From contig CM043969.1 of the NCBI GenBank assembly GCA_014529385.2, forward strand, positions 11,511,001 through 11,575,000: a DNA stretch of 64,000 nt, read 5' to 3'. A program made the translations under genes and the position numbers. The notes under the pieces are model-generated. The model saw only the letters and a program-made list of their open reading frames with translations, made no database searches and was not told the DNA's origin. Numbering within the stretch: the stretch's first letter is position 1; each line of letters begins with the position of its first letter. This DNA is from Adiantum capillus-veneris (lineage: Eukaryota > Streptophyta > Polypodiopsida > Polypodiales > Pteridaceae). Positions 62,180 to 64,000 of the stretch are shown here, one piece after another.

Positions 62180-62800
62180 AATCATGATTGATTTCAAGGT
62201 GTCTTTCCTGATGATCTACTTCCTCACTTGCCGCCTTCGAGAGGAGTAGATCCTACCATTGAATTGGTGGCTGGTAATCAGCCTTTTTCAAAGCAACCCT
62301 ATCGATTTAGTAAAACCAAAGAGCACGAGATTCAGTGAAAGGGGTTTTTTTTTGCCAAGTAAATCCCCGTGGGGGGTGCTTGTGTTACTTTCTCAAAAGA
62401 AGGATAACACTATGCGCTTTTGCGTGGATTATAAGGGGTTGAATAAGCTCACTGTCAAGAATAAGTACACTGTCCCGTGCATGGACGATCCGATAGATGG
62501 ACTCCATGAAGCATTGTATTTTACGAAGATAGACCTCCGATTAGGCTATCACCAGATATGAATCAGACTGGAAGATGTTCCCAAAATAGGCTTCCATATG
62601 CGTTATGGTCACTACGAATTTTTGGTCCTGCCTTTTGATTTGACCAACGCTCTAGCTACATTTTAGTAGATGATGAATAATCTCTTGAGACCATTTCTAT
62701 GCCACTTTGTTGTTGTATTTCTAGATGACATCGTGATTTATAGCCGAATTTTGTCTGAGCATCTACGTATATACGCGTTGTTCTCGAAGTATTGAGAACT
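62180..62800 (+). pseudogene. pol: G5 reverse transcriptase
   Basis: Pieces in order: ELVAGNQPFSKQPYRFS near 62250, KKDNTMRFCVDYKGLNKLT near 62395, ALYFTKIDLRLGYHQI (motif A Asp) ending at a TGA at 62559, [20 protein letters not shown] and VVVFLDDIVIYS (catalytic DD) near 62720. Frame changes and stops lie between them. Confidence 0.85.
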
Positions 62801-62921
62801 GACAAGGTTTATGGTAAGGCTTCTAAATGCGCATTCTTTAAGAAAATGATTCTGTATTTGGATCATATTACAGTATATTACCCGTGATGGAATTCGCGTC
62901 GACCCTAAAAAGCTGGATAAA

Positions 62922-63545
62922 GTGCAAAATTGGTCCATTCTGAAGAATGTATGCCAAGTAAAGTCCTTCCTAGGCTTTATGGGATTCTTTCGCAAATTTA
63001 CCAAGGATTTCTCCAAAGTTGCTGCTTCGCTTATGGAACTTTTAAAAGGAGGGGTGAAAGGACCGAAGACTTCGGGTCCTCACAGTAAAGCTAACCCCCG
63101 TGTTGTTTGGAATGAGCGTCTTGACAAGAGCTTCAAGACACTAAAACACTTGGTGACTACTGCGCTAATATTGGAAATTGTGGATCCTAGCAAGCCATTT
63201 GTAGTTAAAACAAATGCTAGTGATTATGCGATTGGTGTAGTGCTGTATCAGGATGGACGTCTTATTGCGTTTAAAAGTAAGAAACTTTCTGACGCTGAGA
63301 TGTGTTATCCAACGTATGGAAAGGAGCTTTATGCCGTAGTTCATGCTTTGAGGAATTGGCGGTATTATTTATATGGCTCTACCTTTGTTGCATGGACAGA
63401 CCACACTCTTTGCGCTATATCAGGGTGATCTCAGCGGTCGGAAGGCCAGATGGATTGAACTTATGCAAGAGTTTGACTTTGAGATCCGTTACAGAAAAGG
63501 ATCCAATAATCGAGTTGCTGACCCACTCAGCCGGAGTCATGAAGT
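62922..63545 (+). pseudogene. pol: G5 RNase H
   Basis: The tether VKSFLGFMGFFRKFTKDFS leads into RNase H: PFVVKTNASDYAIGVVLYQD (N in place of the usual first catalytic D), YGKELYAVVHALRNWRYYL (E) and AWTDHTL (D). A frameshift near 63415 moves the end (ARWIELMQEFDFEIRYRKGS, ADPLSR) into another frame. Confidence 0.87.
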
Positions 63546-63699
63546 TAATGTCTTGTCCACGGCTGAAATTTCGACGGATTTCTATCTCTCTCTCCGAGGG
63601 CTATGTCGTTCCGATAGCTCTTTTGGCAAGATATGGAGCGAAGTCGAAGCGATACATGACTCTTATACAGGCTTGGGTGATACAGAAACCCCAAGTGAG

Positions 63700-64000
63700 T
63701 CATGTTGAAGAGACGAGACATCGACAATATTCCATTAGAGGTGGACTATCGTTTAAGAATGGAAAAATCTACGTGCTAAAAATCGATGAGGTTTGACAAA
63801 GGGTTTTGTTTGAATGCCACGATGTTCCTAGCGTTGGACACCCAGGCATCCAAAGAACTTTAACATTGGTCAAACGATATTTCTATTGGCCAAGGATGCT
63901 CTCTTTTATAGAGAGCTATGTGAAGAGATGCACTCATTGTCCAGTTAATAAGGCAAAGTGCCTTAGAAAAGTTGGCCTACTACATTCATTGGAAATCCCT
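63700..64000 (+). pseudogene. pol: G5 integrase N-terminus, partial
   Basis: RQYSIRGGLSFKNGKIYVLK is followed by a TGA near 63796. The zinc-finger region then reads ECHDVPSVGHPGIQRTL, VKRYFYWPRM and CTHCPVNKAKC (H-H-C-C). The window ends before the catalytic core. Confidence 0.82.

Larger units (their letters stand above)
60467..64000 (+). mobile_element. G5: second Ty3/gypsy element, cut by window end
   Basis: Gag, protease, RT, RNase H and the start of integrase occur in gypsy order on the plus strand. Numerous stops and frameshifts mark it as decayed. Sequence differs from G1 in every domain, so it is another lineage. Confidence 0.9.

Noticed and set aside
1-64000. CRISPR arrays, rRNA genes, bacterial operons or viral genomes
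   Set aside because: No spaced palindromic repeats, rRNA-like blocks or ribosome-binding-site-led gene clusters are present. All coding content is plant-type retrotransposon.

Overview
The window is nuclear DNA of a transposon-saturated land-plant genome. No intact cellular gene, rRNA or functional tRNA gene is visible, and essentially every recognisable coding stretch belongs to a retrotransposon. A land plant is indicated by initiator-Met primer sites (TGGTATCAGAGCC) next to LTRs, a chromodomain Ty3/gypsy element, L1-type LINEs with a DUF4283-like ORF1 and a C-terminal zf-RVT zinc motif, Helitron ends (TC...CTAG/T), and AAACCCTAA telo-box motifs. One abundant LINE family is unlike the usual angiosperm LINEs: it has an animal-type ORF1 protein (coiled coil, RRM-like, C-terminal domain) and sits in (GA)n/(TC)n microsatellites. 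A seed-free plant such as a fern would fit, but this is inference.

Layout. 1-8.6 kb: overlapping, mostly minus-strand copies of the microsatellite-associated LINE (here LINE-1), one carrying a ~380-bp tRNA-derived SINE. 8.6-10.95 kb: AT-rich, unclassified, with weak exon-like stretches. 10.95-13.55 kb: decayed minus-strand L1-type LINE. 13.55-16.95 kb: decayed plus-strand LINE (LINE-3) interrupted by a gypsy integrase fragment. 17.05-17.39 kb: two tiny Helitrons head to tail. 17.53-24.39 kb: full-length LINE-2 copy A with a target-site duplication. 24.6-32.4 kb: two internally deleted LINE-1 copies, a related LINE tail, and four (GA)n tracts. 32.9-48.9 kb: a nest in which a 5'-truncated LINE-4 holds a chromovirus (G1), which holds an inverted gypsy remnant (G2), which holds LINE-2 copy B. 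49-54.3 kb: scrambled LINE pieces and a gypsy gag preceded by a palindromic R-U5 region. 54.4-57 kb: a perfect tandem duplication and a 1.6-kb element with inverted LTRs inside a probable LTR. 57.3-59.8 kb: the best LINE-1 copy, with a nearly intact reverse transcriptase. 59.8-64 kb: a gypsy element running off the end.

The autonomous-type elements encode the usual sets: nucleic-acid-binding ORF1 plus endonuclease/reverse transcriptase for LINEs, and gag-protease-RT-RNase H-integrase for gypsy elements. All copies seen are broken by stops, frameshifts or deletions. Several stops look like C-to-T changes at CAG or TGG codons, as expected of methylated repeats. Two LINE-1 copies share one internal deletion and the two LINE-2 copies share premature stops, which suggests that some defective copies were mobilised in trans.
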